Shown piece after piece: positions 23,080 through 36,412 of a stretch of 64,000 nt of DNA. The translations under genes were made by a program, and so were the position numbers. Below the pieces are notes generated by a model, which ran no database searches, had not been told where the DNA came from, and saw only the letters and a list, made by a program, of their open reading frames with translations. Origin of the DNA: Gordionus sp. m RMFG-2023 (Eukaryota > Nematomorpha > Gordioida > Chordodea > Parachordodidae); the NCBI RefSeq assembly GCF_954871325.1, contig NC_088779.1, positions 327,121-391,120 of the forward strand, read 5' to 3'. Position 1 is the stretch's first letter; every line of letters starts with the position of its first letter.

Positions 23080-23841
23080 ATGTATTATTGGTTTAAAAGA
23101 CTATTTCGAAAGGGGAGAATTTACGTTGGGTTCAATAAACATTACTTTTCGGTAAAAAGTATCATCAAAAATATTAGATATGAATCTTCACCACAGACAA
23201 ACTCTGTTCCTTCATTCAACTACGATGGATTTACGATGTACCGTGTGTTAGACAATAACTTTTATTACGTTAACGATAGTTCCAATTATGGTTACGGGCT
23301 TAAAGGGTTTTCCGATAAGGCCCTATCGAAATGTCCCAATTCTTCAAAAATTTGGAGAAAAATACCTTTAGCCCTCGTGAACCCGATGAAATCCTCCATT
23401 AGCTTCGACAATATAGCTGCTTCACCCAAGAGTTGGCATGTTGAGGATGGTGAAACAGATAATTTAGAGATATCATTTCGGTTCGAAAATCCATTACTGA
23501 AAGATTACGAAGGATTCGATAAACCTTATAACTCGATCAATACATTCTCAACAACAAAATATAAAGGAGATATCATGAATGTTTTATCTAATTTAAGGGA
23601 TTCATCATTTTACGAGGAAAATGAAAACTTAAATCTCCAAAACCATCCTGAAAATTTGGCATACTCCTTAAACGACTACGAATCCAGCGATGATATTGAC
23701 TATTCACATAATTTATGTGGGCAAAGTTCGGAAACCTTAATATTTGATGGAGATATCTATGTAAATAATTCCCAATTTTCCTCCGTTTTTAAATTATTGA
23801 AGGAAACGATAAAGCTTTGCGAAGAAACGCTTAAAAATTAG
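23080..23841 (+). CDS. Unidentified 253-aa protein, single open exon
   Basis: I do not recognise this protein. The frame is uninterrupted for 253 codons with clearly higher G+C and balanced codon use compared with its flanks, which argues for a real gene. It begins MYYWFKRLFRKGRIY (basic, aromatic) and contains a Ser/Asn/Asp-rich middle, an acidic segment (NDYESSDDIDYS, residues about 199-210) and a C-terminal helix-prone tail, SVFKLLKETIKLCEETLKN. No signal peptide, membrane segment, Cys pattern or repeat is visible. The stop is TAG, and an AATAAA lies 11 nt downstream at 23852. It may be intronless or the last exon of a longer gene, since AAAG acceptor-like words occur inside the first 15 codons. 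No neighbouring exons were found within 2 kb. Confidence 0.7.
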   Translation: MYYWFKRLFRKGRIYVGFNKHYFSVKSIIKNIRYESSPQTNSVPSFNYDGFTMYRVLDNNFYYVNDSSNYGYGLKGFSDKALSKCPNSSKIWRKIPLALVNPMKSSISFDNIAASPKSWHVEDGETDNLEISFRFENPLLKDYEGFDKPYNSINTFSTTKYKGDIMNVLSNLRDSSFYEENENLNLQNHPENLAYSLNDYESSDDIDYSHNLCGQSSETLIFDGDIYVNNSQFSSVFKLLKETIKLCEETLKN

Positions 23842-23851
23842 AGGGAGAAAC

Positions 23852-23857
23852 AATAAA
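23852..23857 (+). promoter_or_regulatory. Candidate polyadenylation signal AATAAA
   Basis: AATAAA 11 nt after the stop of the 253-aa gene. In such A+T-rich DNA this may be chance, but the position is plausible. Confidence 0.35.
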
Positions 23858-24158
23858 TCCTCGTTTGTAAAATTTATAAAGAATATTTAAATGAATTATA
23901 TTCTTCGCGGTTAAAAAAAAATAAGTGCCTACATTTGGAATATTTTTTTAAAAAATTGATCCATGAGTTATAAATGTTTTGTTTACTACTAAAAAAAAAC
24001 TAAGATGTATGTCCATAAACAATTGTTTAAATTCAAATTTTGAAATGCTTAAGACAATAAATATTGTAGCTTGAATAATATCATAATAAATAATATAGCA
24101 TTTTAAGTCATAACGTCTTTTTGTCAGCTATAAAAGAAACTGCCTTTTTAATACTAAT

Positions 24159-24320
24159 TAGTACTGTTGTCAAAAAGCTCGTTTTGAGCCAATTTTTAAA
24201 AATGGTTAACTAATATTTTATCCCGAAAAATATTAAGAAAGCTTGAGGAATTTCCCCATTGATGGCACAAAGTTTTGGACTTATATTGGCGAAATCTCTA
24301 TTATTTTGACTAAAATATAA
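24159..24320. mobile_element. CGGCTAACTC-family MITE, left half
   Basis: Starts TAGTACTGTTGTC, followed by GCTCGTTTTGAGCC and TTTTTAAAAATGGTTAACTA, matching the left half of the ~190-bp family. The right half has decayed. Confidence 0.55.
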
Positions 24321-26266
24321 ACTTGAACTGATAACAAAAATATCATATCGTTTTTTTTGACCTCTTAGGTAGCATTATAAGAGTATAGGAGTAAATTTAC
24401 GAAATGTATCTTGGAGATTAACCTTAAAATTTTTATATAATGTGATTTAATTAGGCAGTCATAGGTCTAATTAAAAGAAACTGCGCAAATAGTGTGTATC
24501 ATCGTGAAGCTTAAATTACAAATTACATTGAAATAATACAGGTTAAGCTTACGTTTTTAGCGGTTACTATAAATGTGGCCTTACTTGTTGTTAATTTATT
24601 ATAAGATGAGGATTTTTAGTTGTATTAATTTCTCAATTATGCGGAGGGTTAGAAATGAACACTGTATTATGAAGACCGCACGATGAGCAAAAACTAACCA
24701 AAATTGCGCTCTGACTATGAGGTAAAAGGTATCATGATATGGTATTTTATAAGTACTTATTTGGGTGATCATGTGTTTCCATCCAGGAGATTTTCGATAT
24801 ATTACATAAAAGTTTAGTTTCTTTTAGTCAGTTTCCCTCAAGTTCTCTGGAAATCAAAAAATCTTAAGCTAGTAAAATATGAATGAGATCTAGTTACTTG
24901 AATCGTATACTTTAAAATTTTTGACGATTACATTTTGGATATTTATTATTATTATTTCAAAATATAAATAAGTATCATAATTTATAATGTGCTAATATTT
25001 ATGTATAATTATGGTAATATAGTGTATAGTATTACAGAAATAACAAAATATATTTTACAATTTCCATTATGCTATTGAGAGCAACATATATATAATACAA
25101 TATACGACAGTTGCATTTATTGAATTCTAATTTAAGATAAATCTGAAAATCGGACATCTAATAATTTAAGAAATTTTTAGCACCACAGAGATATATAAAG
25201 AGGTGCCACATCGTCTAGGAGGAAAAATACTATTTATCAGGAGAAATCGAGTTAATAGAAGAAACATGATTAGCCTTAAGAATAGCTATTAAGATCTTAT
25301 GCCTTAAGTAAAAGCCTTCGTGGGGCTATCCAAAATTTTTCCTGATATGGCGTCCGACTTAAAGAATATTTTAGCCAAATCCCTATAAGTTGTTAAAGTG
25401 AAGCAGATAATTGGTACGAGTATATAATTTGATGAATCAGTGATATTTGGTTACCTAAAATTTTATCCATTGAGCATCCTTGTTAATATTGTAAGGAGAG
25501 TTTGTATGTAGGCTTGAAAAATCCCATATTAAAAATTTGATTTCACCTGGATGTCTATTATCAGGAAAGAGATTAGAGGGCTCGGTAGGAAAACCAGATC
25601 ATCTAAAAATATAACTTGATTACACTTTAAATTCCACCTGAATTGCGATTACAGTGCAAAGGATGCAGCGCCATACTGTCATTATCAGTATGATATATGC
25701 TGCATCTATATTGTATTGAAAATAGAATGTTGAGCAAATTACATTGAGCATATCTGAACTCAAGGTCATCCAATTCGAATTTGAGATTTTTAGATGCAAT
25801 AATTTCTAAATTCATGTCACCGATCCTTGATAAGTTCATTGAATGTGGATCTAGCCAAAGATAAAAGACTCGTAATCAGCGGAGTTCTTTACAGTGGTAA
25901 ATTCCAATTTTTTTATTTTACATAAATTGGAAATTAGGTTGTGGTTGCAACAGATTTTAATTATTCCTTCCTTGATATGTTTAAAAAAGAATCGAGGATT
26001 GATAAATGTTGGGCGATTAGTGTCTGTTCCTGGAGATGGTGGCTAGTAGCGATGAATGCCCAAATTGAGATTGACGGGTAGCTTAAAGCCAAGATTGGAT
26101 GGTAGCGTAGATTGATGTTAAAGTATCCTTGTAAATTTATTTATTAGGTATTTACTAAGAATGACTTTTATTCTGGTCTCATATCTCACTAGATACGATT
26201 TCTCTAAAAATATTCGGCTTGATCGTAGTGAAGTAAATGATTTTATGAATTTGATAAAATTCCTAA
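24321..26266. other. No supported gene; possible extension of the LINE relic
   Basis: The region is somewhat richer in G+C than average, and minus-strand frames are open in short runs (for example 25627-25839). This fits a decayed downstream part of the LINE at 26267-26560, but no domain could be named. Confidence 0.3.
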
Positions 26267-26560
26267 TTAAAAAAAAAAGTCTTGTGAGACGAGAGACAGG
26301 ATGCGTTTTAATTTTTCAAAAATTTCATCCATATTAATTTTAAAAAAGGAATTCATTGATTCCTCACTAATCGGAGAGTCTAAATGTGTTAAAAATTTTA
26401 ACGAGGCATGCTTAAAATCAAAAGCTTTATATGTAATCTTTTTGATTTCGCAATATTTTGTTTTATGTTGGTTAATTAAAAGGCCGAGATTGTCAGCAGA
26501 ATATTTTTTATTATTAATAGCCTTTTCTACCTCTACAAAAATGCCGAAGATGTCATCAAT
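26267..26560 (-). pseudogene. LINE-like reverse transcriptase fragment
   Basis: A 97-codon minus-strand frame reads IDDIFGIFVEVEKAI, then ADNLGLLINQHKTKYCEI, then FKHASLKFLTHLDSP and FEKLKRILSLVSQ. The order fits the late palm of non-LTR reverse transcriptases: a DD block (YADD replaced by IDDI), the GL-IN--KTK block, a FKYLG-like strand, then a helix with repeated EI/RI. The frame opens just after a stop and ends in TAA, so it is a small fragment of an element that would normally exceed 3 kb. A chance match remains possible. Confidence 0.5.
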
Positions 26561-26744
26561 TTACCATAGATTTAGGGGCAACAATCATATTTGATTTTAG
26601 TTATCAACTCGTAAATTCCTAGACTAAATATTATGGATATTATTATTATACAGTGTTATTTTACACTATTCGTGATAGGTAGTTATAATTTAATGATTCA
26701 GCCTTATCCTTGTATTTTTTTTGGTATGTATGGTTTATTGGCGT

Positions 26745-26800
26745 ATCTAGGATTTTACTTCGAGAAAGTGGGAACTGGCGGTGGGGCTAATATTTTTCTG
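26745..26800. repeat. Dispersed G-run repeat end (GTAGCCAGGATTTT type)
   Basis: CGTATCTAGGATTTTACTTC followed by a G-rich stretch matches weakly the copies at 29338, 31152 and 36413. Confidence 0.35.
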
Positions 26801-26878
26801 AAAACAAAATAGTATAGTTACATTTATTTTGCTCATTATCAATGTTTTTAAACTTTTGTCAAGTTTTATGGTTCAAAT

Positions 26879-27250
26879 TAGAGGTCTGCAATAGAAAGGC
26901 TTTGAATCCCCCCCCGCTAATCCGCCCGATCATAGTTTTTTAAAAAAATATCACTCTCCGGTGTCCGGTCCATATCTAAAAATGGTGTTCAACCCCTTTT
27001 TCATAATTATTTCTTTGGTTGTATTTAGCTCTTTATTTCATTCTAATTTATTTTATTTGCCCAAAAAATATTTAAAATTCGTTTTGCCAGCTTGCTTAGC
27101 GGGTGTTTTAAAAATATTTTTAACCTTCTCATCAGCCTGCCCAGTATTTTAAAGTTTTTCTAAGCTCGCCGCCTGCCCACTCTAGCCTATAGTATGAGTG
27201 GGCGTGTATAGGTGGGTGTGGATGGGCGGTGGGCGGTGGGCGGAGTAAAA
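26879..27250. mobile_element. TAGAGGTCTGCA-type element, left end certain, right end unclear
   Basis: The left end is TAGAGGTCTGCAATAG with C-rich CCGCTAATCCGCCCG inside. The right part carries CGCCGCCTGCCCACTC and a short tandem GGGCGGT (27220-27245). A clean right terminus and a duplication were not found. Confidence 0.45.
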
Positions 27251-28084
27251 ACTTTCCTGTTTAGGAACATTAGTTCCGATAAGATATTTAATGCCATTTA
27301 CAATTACTTTTTTTTAAAATTTTTTTAGGATATAAATCATATAAATGGATTATTATTCAATCATTTACGACAAAATATCTATCTAAATTTACCATCATGT
27401 ATGCTAAATATTCCTTAACTCATATTAGAAAATTGATATGCTAAAACTTTTCTATAAAATGTGTAGTTAATTTTTGAATGAATTATTTTTGGCAAATTTT
27501 TACATAAGATTTCCTATAAATTCTATTTACGAAAGTTGCAAGTGTTTTTAAATATGCTCAGATTTTACGAATTTATAATCTAGTGCATCTTCATGAAATA
27601 CAATTCCCATAGACTGAAATTTTCAGGAATATAAAATATGCAATCTTAATATTTTGGATAGTCTAATTTTTCAAATGGGATATATTCACGAACAATATTC
27701 ACAAATATCAAATATTATTTTTCGGATTATATGTGATTTTATTTTTTACTATTCTAATGATATTCGTGACAATATCGGATATAATAAAATTTAATTATTT
27801 GATTCGAATACAGTTTTAAATTATTAAAATATTCGGATAGCCAATATTCTTTGAGAACTATTATCCATTAACAAAAAGAAAACATTTTATTGATAAAAAA
27901 CTTATAAGCTTATAATGCTCGATTCTAATTAAGGGAGATCATAAGCAATTTCCAATTGGTTTATGTCATTTTTAAAAAATGATAAGTAATAAATGTGATA
28001 TTTCAATTCCATGTATTTAATCAATTACGATATCGAATACAAAAGCTAGATGAAGTATTTCAAAAAAGATAAACTAATAACATT

Positions 28085-28422
28085 TAGAGATCTGCAACAG
28101 CTCAAACCCGGACCGAAGCCCCTCATATTTTTAAGTAACGGGTCGGGCCTTAGAAATTTTTTTTAAACATATCTAAATTTATCAATTTTATGTTAAATTT
28201 TTTATGTAAAATAAAAATAATCGATTTTATTCATAGAAACTAGACGCCATATAACATATATCGTTTATTTTGAATTATTTATATGAATTAATTTCTGTAT
28301 TTATAGTAAATTTGGGCCGGGCCAAGTCGGTAAATTTCTTCAAAAATAATTACGGGTTCGGGCCGAATCGGGCAATTCGGGCCGGGCCGGGCTTGAAAAA
28401 TTAAACCCGATGCAGATCACTA
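28085..28422. mobile_element. hAT MITE of the TAGAGATCTGCA / GGCCCGG family, perfect TSD
   Basis: The left end TAGAGATCTGCA and the right end (reverse complement TAGTGATCTGCA) differ at one base of 12. Flanks at 28077-28084 and 28423-28430 are both ATAACATT. Subterminal GGGCCGGGCC words lie at each side (28100-28160 and 28310-28400). The interior lacks coding capacity. This copy defines the family: 338 bp, hAT-type 8-bp duplication. Confidence 0.9.
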
Positions 28423-28430
28423 ATAACATT

Positions 28431-31144
28431 TTTAAAAACTTTCTACCTAATTTCCTTAACTCCTCTCCTCTAATCTTTCTTAAAAAAAATCTATCTTATA
28501 AAAAAAAAAGGACACATTATAATATTTATTCTTTGTTTTAAATTGATAAAAAAAAAAATATCTTAAATATCTCTTATCATAATTTCAAAGGTTACATTAC
28601 GTCAACAACTTCTATAATATGTTATATATCTCTTTTTTCTTATTATCTACTTATATTTGCGATATATCATTATAAACATTATTAAAATAAAGAGTATTTT
28701 ATAGTATATGATATGAACATTTCTCATGAAGGAAGTGAACGATTTCTAAAACTTTCTGGTATTAATAGTAGTTGGAATATTATTTTTTTTATATTTAAGT
28801 TTTAAGATAAAAAAAAAATGTATATAATGTTGTATGATAGCATATCAGAGACTTAAAGGCGCGACCCGATTCATAGTTTTGAATGAGTTGTATGATAAAA
28901 AGTAAATAAAAATTAATTTACAAACATTGGTGGATTCTTTATTAAAATACATATTTTGGTTTTAAAGTTTCAAAAATCTCAAGATATTATTATTAGTTTT
29001 TTAAAAAAAAAATATTTCATACATAAATATCTGTTCTGAGATAACACAATCCCACAGTCTCTATTCTTTTAAACTTTCAGTTTGAAGTGACGTTTATAAT
29101 GAGTGTTATAGATAATACTTTACCAGACCCATGGAGGGCCTATATAAAAAAATATGTTTTAAAGAAAATTAAAAGCCCATAATTATCAGCAATATAAAAT
29201 TCGCAATTTTTAAATAGTTTAAAATTTTTCAAAATAAATACTTTTAATATGTTATGAAAAAATGGCATTATGTATTAGACACCTCACATTATAATTATGA
29301 CCGACAATGAGAGGTCAGACAATGCATATATTCTTAGTCATAACCAGGATTTTGTTAAGTAAGGGGGGGGTTGCACTATTTGGAAATCTTTAAGATTACC
29401 TATTGCAGACATTTGGGTATGTTACATTTTTTTAAATAGTTTTTAATTTCATTTTTTTTCTAAATTATATAGTCATCATTTTAAAAAATTATAAACCTAC
29501 TTTATTTTTCTTTTATATTATCAATAAAGTGGTGGGAAATTTTATTCGCTTAAATGATATTTACTAGAACAAGCAAATTTTCGCCTATACATGTATTATT
29601 CCAATCAAATTCATTATATTTATTAGCAATTAAAATTTAAAAAAAATAATAATAAAAAGTTCATAATTAATTGTCTGAAATTTTTATAGAATTTAACATC
29701 TGCTTGACTCCATTTTTAGCTAAATGAGATCTTTCAAATTTAAAAAAAAACGCTTTCAAAAAAATTATTTTGCCATATTCCAAACTTTAATTGATTAAAA
29801 ACACGATTTTGCAGAAAATGTATTTAAGCATCATGTAAAATAGATACATTATTAATTATGAAAAATTTTGTAGAATATTACACATAAAACCTGATTGTTT
29901 ACATTTCCTGTAACCAATTGATATTTATTGTGATGATAGGATGCAGGCTTCAGCAGAGAAGCTTCCAATAATTTAGCCTAAATATATATTGTACCAAGAA
30001 AGTGCACGTTAAGTTAAGAAGAGTAAAGTTTTAATTAAACCCAAAAACCATTTATAATGTAATTCTGATGTGCTGCCTGCAAATTTAAAAAAAAAATTCT
30101 TACTTTATATAATTAGTTTCTCTTCTCTTCATGCCTTTGTTTAAAATGATATTTTCCTTGATTTAAAAAATTAAATCCAGATAAATAAAAAATAACACAT
30201 CCGTTTGGTAAACATTACATAAAAAATAATAAGTTTAATGGCAAAATAAGATAATTTCTAAAATTAGATTCAAGATTTTATAGAGAACGAAAAATGTACA
30301 AATACTAAAGCAATTATAATACATAAAAAAATTAAACAAAATACACAAATACACAAAAAAATCTTATTTCTATCGTATTTTAAAATATGAGACACGATGT
30401 CTCTTATGGCTATGGCTTAGGTACTTTTGTAATTTAGTAATGGTAGTATAAAAAGATAGTCAGGGTTATGATATGTTAAATTTGAAACAATTACAATAGA
30501 TAATATTTTATCCTCGTGATAAGGTTGAGAAATTGTTTAAATAATATATTAATACAAAGTGCGGCTTAGGATCTTTTATCCCTTAGAATTATTGAATCTT
30601 TGGCAAGCATCCCTATGTTCAATTTGCTTTTACATAATTCATAATAAAAAAATTTAGGTAAATATTAAATGTGCCAAATATTATTGTTTTATACATTTTT
30701 AGGATTTTTTTTTGTGCACCCTTTTTTACAAATAAAAAATAAAATTTTCATATCAAAAATACTTCATAATTTTCTGGGACAGAAAATCTTCGCCAAACCA
30801 GACATTTTGAATGTTCTAGCTCACAATAATATGAAAGTACATGCCACTTTAAAACGTTTACGTTTTGCCGCGAATTTTTAACGTGATGTTAAATCTTTTT
30901 TAAACCTTAATAAAACGCAAAATAATTTGCGTTTTTGTTTAAAAAAAATTAGTTTCGTTTTTTTTATTAGAAAAACACAACGTTAATCGCTTGCTCAATT
31001 TAAAAAATTTTCATTAGTCTGCAAGGGCGCTAAATTATTTTCACAGAATGGAATTGTCTCTAATAAATAGGAATTCCAATCGACTAACTGATTTTGCTTG
31101 TATGACAAGCATAAGAAATTATCATAGTAATAACACTTTCAGGA
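28431..31144. other. AT-rich, only a repeat scrap
   Basis: At 29338-29385 a CATAACCAGGATTTTG word followed by a G-run matches the dispersed repeat at 31152. At 30838-31035 there are AAACGC / GCGTTT words and a CATTAGTCTGCAAGGGCGC end that resemble the MITE at 57419. No gene seen. Confidence 0.4.
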
Positions 31145-31200
31145 TCATCGGTGTAGCCACGATTTTGGTAAGGGAGAGGGGACACTATTAGATGCGTTTT
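31145..31200. repeat. Dispersed repeat end with GGGAGAGGGG and CTATTAGATGCG
   Basis: GTGTAGCCACGATTTTGG, then AAGGGAGAGGGG and CTATTAGATGCG, closely matches 36413-36465. This is a repeated element of unknown class. A C-rich patch at 31492-31505 might mark its other side. Confidence 0.55.
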
Positions 31201-31530
31201 ATCCATAAACTTTATTGGAGGTCTTAGGTAAACTTATTGTAGGCCTTTGGCTATAGTGGATTTTTATAAAAAAAATAATTTTAGGGTTTCTTGAATTATA
31301 GTCGTTATTTAAAAAAAGTTAATAACATACTAATTCAAATTCTTATTTATAGTAATAATATTTTCGGGGGAGAAAGGAGTAATGATTGTGGGAGAAGGAA
31401 TTTATTTAAGATTAAAATAGTATTTACAAGAATTTACAAATAATAGTATTTACGAGAATTTACAAATTGTTTCTGAGGAGATTTTTCCTTGCCCCCACCC
31501 CATGTCTTTCAAAAATTTTGTAAAAAGGAC

Positions 31531-33135
31531 TACATCACTTTCATCTTGAACTCGTCTCCTTAGTGATAACATAGATGGTATCATTATAATAGTCCTGCAA
31601 TTAGCTTTGCACTATACTATTATGATAAATACCTATGGGATGTTTGTTTTGTATTGAGCGCTTCACGCTTATCACGAATTTTCAGGGGTATGTTCTCCAG
31701 GAACGGTTATCTTTATCTTAAAAAAAAATTTTAATCACAGCAAACAATAATCATGGAATATATTTTGTGCAACCTATTACTTAGTTGGACATATACAATT
31801 CTGTTTTTTTTACTCATTTAAGACTGTAACATAAATCTAAGAAAATGATTTTACAAAACAAACTATGGTTAATGAAATTTTGCGATTATTTTAATATATT
31901 TATTTAATTTAAAATACTTTTTGTCTTTTGATGATATATATACATATCGATTTAAATAAATTTATATTTAATTTTTTTTACAAAAGAACTCAAAAAAAAT
32001 TACTTACTTTGTATAATAACTGTCACTAGAAGTGGTGTGGGTTAAATTAGTGATATTAATATTCATTTTTTTAAAAATTCATTATATAAAAAGTGAGTGA
32101 ACGTTAAAATGATGGTAAAGATAATTAGGTTGACTTTAGGATTTTACTATTTAAATTAAACCTAAGGCAAAATATTTCTTGAATAATTTTTTATTTAAGT
32201 TCTGTTATCTTTTAATAGGTATTAATAATATGATTATATAAAAAAAACGATAAAAATATTTTAATGGGATTTATTAAAATGGAATTCGATTATAAAAATA
32301 TAAAATATTATTATTTTAATATGTTATAAAAGCTTTAAACTTATTTCTAAACATATTTAAATAATATATTTAAATGATTACATACTTAAGTTAGATAACA
32401 AATTTTTTTTTTTTAAATAAATGAATTTAGCAAATAAACATGGTTAAAATATACGTGGATAAGCATATCATGTTTTGCTTTATTCCAACGTCTGGATCAT
32501 AAAAAATCTACTTTATTTTCTTATTTTATCTCTTATTTTAAAAAATATATAAAGATTTTTGGGTAAATTCCTCCCTAAAAGTCATCATTATTCATTCTAC
32601 GGAATTCCATGATATCCTGCCGTTCATATTTATTCGTCATCTTTTTATTATTATATTCCACAAGTATATATTTAATATAATATTGTTTTATTATATCATT
32701 CAAACTGTTTTAAAAAATATATAATTAGAAAGTATTTTTCTAAATAAATAGAAAGGCAGGTTTGCAGAACAGTCTAAAGATCAACCAGGTTGCAGATTTC
32801 TAGAAGATTAATCATCTTTCCTCACAAAAAAAAAATTTCTAAATTAAGTTAGAAGAACAATATAGTATTTTTAAGATATCTAATTCTCCTTATTCACCTT
32901 CACTCGACATAAAAGACCATCTGTTTAAACTTTAGGAACTAGATCAGGTATAGTTTTCCTTTACATAAAAAAAAGGCAGATTCAGAGCATTTAAGTAAGA
33001 TTCGCCTTAAATGAAGGTGAAGGAGATATCAGAAAATTAAATTGATATCTAAAGCACTTTTATTAAAACTTCCAGACTCTTCTCTCATATTATTATATTA
33101 TTATTATCGATGTTGTATTAAAATTCGTTTGTTAG
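31531..33135. other. AT-rich, nothing recognised
   Basis: No gene, RNA or bounded element seen. Confidence 0.45.
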
Positions 33136-33322
33136 TAGTGTTGTTAAGAGGCTCGTTTTAAGCCCATTTTTATAAACGGCAAAATCAATATTTTAACAAG
33201 AAAACTATAAGCATTGAGGCTAATAGATGTCTAAACCTTAGTGCCATCTATTTGGAAATCTTCAGGCTTGCGTAGTATTTTTGCGGATAAAATTTTGGGT
33301 TGGCCGTTTTTAAAAATAAGGT
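33136..33322. mobile_element. CGGCTAACTC-family MITE
   Basis: Begins TAGTGTTGTTAAGAGGCTCG. The middle shares TGTCTAAACCTTAGTGCCAT and TCTTCAGGCTTGCGTAGTAT with sister copies, and the right half ends GTTGGCCGTTTTTAAAAATA. The right terminus is truncated, so no duplication can be read. Confidence 0.65.
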
Positions 33323-36300
33323 CAAATTGATTTTATATCAATGTTTTTGTATTTAAGAGTGTTTTAGTTGCAATGAATTTGACATGTTCCTATAGAATCA
33401 AACTTATCAATGTTTTGTATTTTTATAGACGTTTAGTTAGTGATTGAATTTGGTACTTTTATAGAGGTGAACATTTGTCTTTTAGATTAAAAAGTAGTGA
33501 ACCTATTAGCTAAAAAAAATTGTATGTTAATGCCTGAAATGGAATATTAAGAAAAAAATATTTTAACAAGCAGTAGAATAGTATAGCACTCCAAAAGATT
33601 GACTCTTATAGTTATTGTTAATTTAGAGAAAATTTATAATGGTCAAGTGTTACTATTACCTGGAGAAAGAAAAATGATAACAGTTACAATTTCGTTACTT
33701 GGGGAAATATAATTTAATTGTAATAAAATAAAAGATAATAAGAACAAGAATAAGAAATCGATAATGAAAATAAATATTAGTAAGACCTATTGGGCTAAAA
33801 ATATATAACGAATTCCCATGTGTGATGAATCTGGAGATCCCTTTCACGATATATTTTTCAAAACTAGGCAAAAAATAAATGATATTTAAATAAATCAATC
33901 GAATCTTCTTTTTTCCCTATATTTTTAGAGAAAATACTTCTTATATGCGGTATAAAATTAACAGTAAAATGTCGTATTTTGGAAATTTTATTTACTATTA
34001 TCCTAGTTTTATATACCATTTTAAGCCTTCAGACCAGGTAACATATTTCAGATTTATTTCTAACAATAAAAGGATTGTGAAAAAAAAAGTTAAAATTTAA
34101 TAAATGTTAACGAAAAATCAAATACTATGTTAATTTATTCATATAAATATGTAATGATGACAGAGCAATTACATATTTAAAAGAATAGAATGACCTTATT
34201 GTAACTTTTAATAATCTTTATATTTAAAAAAGTTAAAATGTCTAGTGGTCAGATAAAATTGTGATTCAACCGCTACATTTTATTAATCTTATTAACCTTA
34301 ATAATTTTTACTTATAAGAAATCCAGAAATTTTAGGAGATATCTTTATCCATAAATTTTAAAGGAGCATCAGGCGTAGGTAAGACTGGGGTTAGTCCAAC
34401 CGATTTTTACAGTATTGGCTATAGCTCCTGTTTTTTTTAGATAATATAAAAAATAATATATGATTAGATACCTAAAATTATACTCTATAATAAGTGCCTT
34501 ATAAAAAATTTTAAGAATATAAATCATTTTTTTTAATCTTATTTTTTGTAAAAGTAGTCCAACAAGCCCCAATAGCTGGGTGAGGCAAACCACTTCTAGG
34601 GGCTTCCTAAACCATTGGTATTTTAGGCCATAATAAGTTGAAATGCATTTTTATTTATCAATATGGATATGTATAGAATAATTTTATTATTTAATTGTTC
34701 AAAATATCATAATACTTACAAATTGAAGTTAGTAATATATAAAAATGGAAACTAATTTTGGTTAAATTTAATAAACATTTTGGACATAAAAAAAATTAAA
34801 ATCTAGTATAAATCTCAAATACCAATCATGGACAGCCATGAAAATGCCTTATCAACATTTTGAAATTTTTTTCATTATTATCTGCATAATTGACGTGGAT
34901 GGTTTAACAAACCCCGCTTGCTCTAAATCGACAAATCATGATTAAAATAATATCTAGATATAATAAATACTCAAAACTTTCCCAAATTATAGAAGAATGT
35001 TTAAACTGATATAAAATTTAATTTACATATAAATGATTAAATATTTTAATAATAATTATAATTCTGTCACGTAAAAATCTTTTGAAAATTTCATCAAAAT
35101 TTTATTTCTTAAAAAAAATTTTAATAATTAATTATTTTAAAATATTTTTTAATAAAAACTATAATAATTTTAATCTTCTGGCGTATTTAATTTTAAAATG
35201 AGATTAAGTGGTTTGCCAAACCCCCGGGGTATACCTAACCCCCCTACGCTTTTAACTCTTTCCGGTGCGAAAAAAACGTGTTTATATTTTTTTTCTTTTT
35301 ATTATAGTAAAAAGTTTTATTATTTATATAAATAAATTAAAATTTTCAAAAATATTTCTAAAAAATAAGTGGTATCATATTGACCCCTGGGCATATCAGG
35401 AGACATATAAATTTTTAAATAAGATTGGATAAACATTACATTGATTAAGCCTCTATCTTTTTAAATATAATAAATTTATGCATTAAATATATAAAATATC
35501 TAATATTTTTTAAATTTTAACCGTGCTATATTAAAAAAAATTATATAACTTATGTAGTAAATTGGAATGATTAAAAATATATTCAACTTTAATATTTTGT
35601 TGGTTTCAAAACAGAGATGATCTAAGCATAAAATCTAAATTTAACATTTTTTAAGTGGTTTATAATTTATATTATCCTCCCTGAAAGGGTTAAGGGAGTA
35701 GTGGATAAAAAAATGATACAGGGTGGCAAGATCTGACAAATTTCCTATAATGATCTCACTAAAACGCTAAAAATTTTATTTGAGGTTGGGTCTATTTTTT
35801 GTAAAAATAATTATATTTAATCATTTCTCTAATTTATATTATTTTATTCGGATCAATTTTATTCGCACTGAGCAAAATACTTTTAAAACAAGACTGAAAT
35901 TCATTTCAACACCTCATGTTAATCATAATGACCTTCTATAAATAGATTATGATGACTGATAACCGACCTATATAATTCACCATTTAAAATCATATTATTA
36001 TATATTAACTCCTAGAAAATATAGCCATTTAATTCATCTTTCCCTTTAACATCAAATCACCATATCCAAATGTGATCCTAAGTTTAAAACAAAAATTAAA
36101 TCCTTTTTTAATATATAAATTTTGTTCTACATCAATGTTTAATTACTTTTAACTTGAAATTTTTGTGGTTTACAAAATTTTCTTTAATTCCATTTATATA
36201 GAATAAATTATTTTGCCCGGGAGGATCAAATGACTAGTTGATCTCGCACCCTTCCTTCCTTCCTCCCTTACCCTTAAATACGGCAATGATATAAAGCATA

Positions 36301-36412
36301 TGTTAACATCATTTCCCAGGGTGTGTTATAAACCCATTAATTAATGCATAAACTGTCCATATCTTCAAAAATTTTGGTGACATTACAAAGTTTTGATTAT
36401 TATTGACAGAAT
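33323..36412. other. No gene; G+C-rich transposon-end patches
   Basis: The patch at 34360-34615 has GTAGGTAAGACTGGGGTTAG at one side and GGTGAGGCAAACCACTTC at the other. At 35206-35250 a GGTTTGCCAAACCCC word followed by TACCTAACCCC recurs at 43199-43235. At 35718-35745 CAGGGTGGCAAGATCTGACA recurs as CAGGGTGGCCGAAATTTGAC at 43730. None could be bounded. Confidence 0.4.
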
